Shown: in pieces, positions 61,777 through 64,000 of the stretch
Layout: the number at the start of each line of letters is the position of its first letter
Numbering within the stretch: the stretch's first letter is position 1
Assembly: GCF_021917145.1 (NCBI RefSeq)
Contig: NC_061061.1
Location: forward strand, 8,565,390-8,629,389
Direction: 5' to 3'
DNA length: 64,000 nucleotides
From: Hypomesus transpacificus
Lineage: Eukaryota; Chordata; Actinopteri; Osmeriformes; Osmeridae
Program-made: the position numbers and the translations under genes
The notes under the pieces: model-generated
What the model saw: the letters and a program-made list of their open reading frames with translations, nothing else
The model's database searches: none
What the model was told of the DNA's origin: nothing

Positions 61777-62300
61777 CTCTCTCTTTATCTCTCTTTCTCT
61801 GTCTCTCTCTCTCCCTCTCGCCACAGAAACAACCATGTTTGTTTTCTAAATGGGAGATGTTTACATTCCTCCATGTGAGTGCGGGATGAGATTGCATCAT
61901 TCAATTAAGACCTAAAAAGAGCGAAAATACAGCCTCTTCTCCGCTCACCGTGGATATCTTCCCCGCGCACACATACACAAACACTCTCTCGCTCGCTCTC
62001 TCTCTCTACATTCCATTCCAGGCCCTCAGTATGGAAGGCATGGAGCTCGCCCAGAGTCTGACGTTCCAGTTTACTGCAACACCCCCCCAAACCCCCCCCC
62101 TCCCCCTTACAGCTCTGAGAGCTCACAAGAGGAACGTCCCTTTAAAAAAAGAGGCAGCCATCCAGATGAGAAACTCTTAGTCGGCAACAAGCCATTATCC
62201 CAGAACACTGGACTACGACGTAGTAGATACAGCGCACTCTCGCTAAGACAGCTTGACCAGTTCTTTTTCACAGCAGCTACAATGACCGTGAACTTCTCCA
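56336..62300. other. Intergenic cpq-angpt1
   Basis: About 6 kb without a recognised gene. It contains T-rich runs near 57018-57038, a (GT)n(GA)n tract at 59503-59555, a C-run at 61081-61090, (CA)n near 61309-61320 and (CT)n at 61745-61772. The angpt1 promoter and any non-coding first exon should be at the right end. Confidence 0.5.
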
Positions 62301-62520
62301 CTGTAATTTAAGGGGACAGCTTAAGAGAATGTCCTCCAGACTGACGATGCTGGTGATTCTTCATCCGTGTCCACTGGTGGGAACCAGTCTTCATGCCCTG
62401 TTTCCCTCCAGACCCTCTGACTAGGGGACTGACAGACCTGCGATGCTCTGAGAGACAGTTGGTCAGGCTATCTGATTCAGGAGGACTATTTGAGGACTGT
62501 GTAGTGTCCAGGTAGCTGCC
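62301..62520 (+). promoter_or_regulatory. angpt1: Probable angpt1 5' leader with short upstream ORFs
   Basis: If transcribed, this leader has a 31-codon upstream ORF (62329-62424) and a two-codon one, ATG CTC TGA, at 62443-62451, both ending before the main ATG at 62521. No TATA box is evident. Human ANGPT1 has a long leader, which makes this plausible, but the transcription start is unknown. Confidence 0.4.
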
Positions 62521-62886
62521 ATGCTGTGGCCTCCTTCCCCCCTGCCCTGGTCGCTGCTCCTGCAGGCCCTGCTGGTGTGTGTGAGTCTGGGGGAGCCAAC
62601 CGAGGAGCCATCTGGAAGTAGCAGCACCGCTAACACAACCAGCCCTTCTCCTGCTGCCTCTCTCCAGAACCTCTCCATCCAGCACGGACCCTGCAGCTAC
62701 ACCTTCCTTCTGCCTGAACACAGGGCTGGGGCTGGGGGTCCTGTGTGCTGGCACGGGGCGTCAGGGGGGCAGGACGGGGAGAACACACTGCAGGGGGATC
62801 CTCCCCACCAGCCTCCCAACCCCCCGAGCTCGAGGATCCAACATCTGGAAGACCTCATGGAGAACTACACTCAGTGGCTCCGCAAG
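62521..62886 (+). CDS. angpt1: Angiopoietin, first coding exon (partial gene)
   Basis: Secreted ligand of the Tie2 receptor that stabilises vessels. The exon encodes 122 residues and ends in phase 0 at AAG before the donor GTAAGA. It holds a signal peptide (PWSLLLQALLVCVSLG), a low-complexity Ser/Thr/Pro linker (about 25-53), then the superclustering region IQHGPCSYTFLLPEHR and the start of the coiled coil IQHLEDLMENYTQWLRK. HLE-MENYTQWL-K matches angiopoietin-1 better than angiopoietin-2 (MENNTQWLMK), and neighbours sdc2 and cpq share human 8q with ANGPT1. It lacks the DNCR-type Cys spacing after LLPE and has VCWHGA instead. Coiled coil and fibrinogen-like domains lie beyond the window. Confidence 0.8.
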
Positions 62887-64000
62887 GTAAGACTTGCTGC
62901 TAACTGCCCTTCATGCGTGAGGAAAGGAAAAGTGCAGCTTTTTTTTTGTTTCTGACTTTCCTCACCATCATCAGGTAGGTTGATCCATTATCTTTCTGAA
63001 AGCAACTCAATCAATGAGCATGCATAGGAAGTAAGGAATGCAGAATAGAAATGTGAACTGTCACTCTGAGGTAACTTGACTATCCTGCTAATACGTTTGT
63101 GTCTCTGGTAGGTAGAGAATTGTCATGCTGTCGCTGTGTCCTTGCTGGCTGGGCTCAGAGCCAACAGCACAGGAACACCACCGAGTGGGCTGCTGGAACT
63201 AATTGGCTGAAAGTTTCCTACTGCCCTGTAGTGGCCTCTAAGAATGAGGAGCACACTGCAAAGGAGACTATAAAGTTACATAAAAATTTGCTTTTAACAC
63301 CTTCAATAGATGGTGCAGTGTCGAACGGTGGCTGTCAGTTCTCTCAGTTCAGTGACATGATGGAGTCAAAAGCACATTATTAGTTTTGCTCATGTTGAGG
63401 GCTTAGGACCTCTCCCTGGTGGCTCAATAACTAATTACAGTATTGGTACTTAAACAAAAAATATTTTAATATATTGAATTCTGCTATAAATTAACTGCAT
63501 ATGGGATCCTGCTAAGTGCTTGTAAGCTCAATTTATGTGCACAGTGAAAGCATCTTCCTGGTCTTGACCTTGCGCTTGACCTTGACGTTCCCTATTTGAA
63601 ACCCACCAGGGAATACGTTTGACAGGATGAAGAGACATGCGTGTCTGAATTCCTACATCCTCCATTTTGTCTCAATGATTTAGAAACCGGACATAACAAG
63701 TCACCGTAACCAGCGTCTAAATGTGAGTGAGGTCCAAACAAAGACGTACATCATGGCTCTGGAACATTTGAGATATTTGGAGCGGGTCCGAAGCTTGGGT
63801 ACCTCAAATGAACTAAAGACCCTGCATAACGAACCTCCTCAAACTTTCTCCCCCCATAAAGTCCACCAATGGCACGCATGTACCAACCTAATGAAGGTGT
63901 GGCTTGAGAGGGACAAAACTCTGACTGTAATGGCTCGTTGTGGTGCACAGACCAGCACTTCTTTTCTGTTTCTGAACTGACTGTGGAACACACAATAGTG
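62887..64000 (+). other. angpt1: angpt1 intron 1 (partial)
   Basis: Non-coding to the window end. No second exon (expected to begin with a Leu-Glu-Asn-Tyr-like stretch) was found and no repeat was recognised. Confidence 0.55.

Noticed and set aside
62521..62886. angpt2 as identity of the angiopoietin exon
   Set aside because: HLE-MENYTQWL and synteny with sdc2/cpq favour angpt1, although SCSYTFLLPE-like wording also occurs in angpt2.

Overview
The window is from a vertebrate nuclear genome, almost certainly a teleost fish. It holds multi-exon genes with GT-AG introns, abundant (CA)n and (CT)n microsatellites, hAT-type MITEs, tRNA-headed SINEs of the common fish type and a decayed fish IS630/Tc1-like transposase. 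The species cannot be named from the sequence. All gene names rest on translations recognised by eye; exon limits were set by GT/AG sites, phase agreement and length compared with human orthologues.

Layout, left to right. (1) 825-13381 (+): the 3' part of ptk2 (focal adhesion kinase), eleven constitutive exons from the proline-rich linker to the FAT domain, plus the 9-nt neuronal 'PWR' microexon. (2) 14952-20738 (-): clptm1l, 17 coding exons totalling 538 codons, tail-to-tail with ptk2. Its first coding exon is split by an 839-bp hAT-like element with a perfect 8-bp target duplication. (3) 21598-27345 (+): mrs2, the mitochondrial Mg2+ channel, head-to-head with clptm1l across an 859-bp shared promoter. 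(4) 22522-24520 (-): inside mrs2 intron 4 and antisense to it, a two-exon integrin-beta-like gene with almost the whole ectodomain in one uninterrupted exon and no transmembrane segment. (5) 29001-37597 (+): sdc2 (syndecan-2), five exons. (6) 39772-55809 (+): cpq (carboxypeptidase Q), seven coding exons, with a 1.15-kb minisatellite in the last intron. (7) 62521-62886 (+): first coding exon of an angiopoietin, best read as angpt1, running off the window.

ptk2, sdc2, cpq and angpt1 all have human orthologues on chromosome 8q, so the block keeps ancestral synteny; clptm1l and mrs2 have joined it. Four of the loci concern the cell surface and adhesion: FAK, an integrin-beta-like ectodomain, syndecan-2 and angiopoietin-1. 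This is noted as context; no functional cluster is demonstrated.

The observations most worth following are the nested antisense integrin-beta-like gene with degenerate metal-binding motifs, the transposon sitting inside the clptm1l coding exon, and the clptm1l last intron, which is largely tandem copies of its own exon/splice-donor junction. No prokaryotic, viral or CRISPR features were seen.
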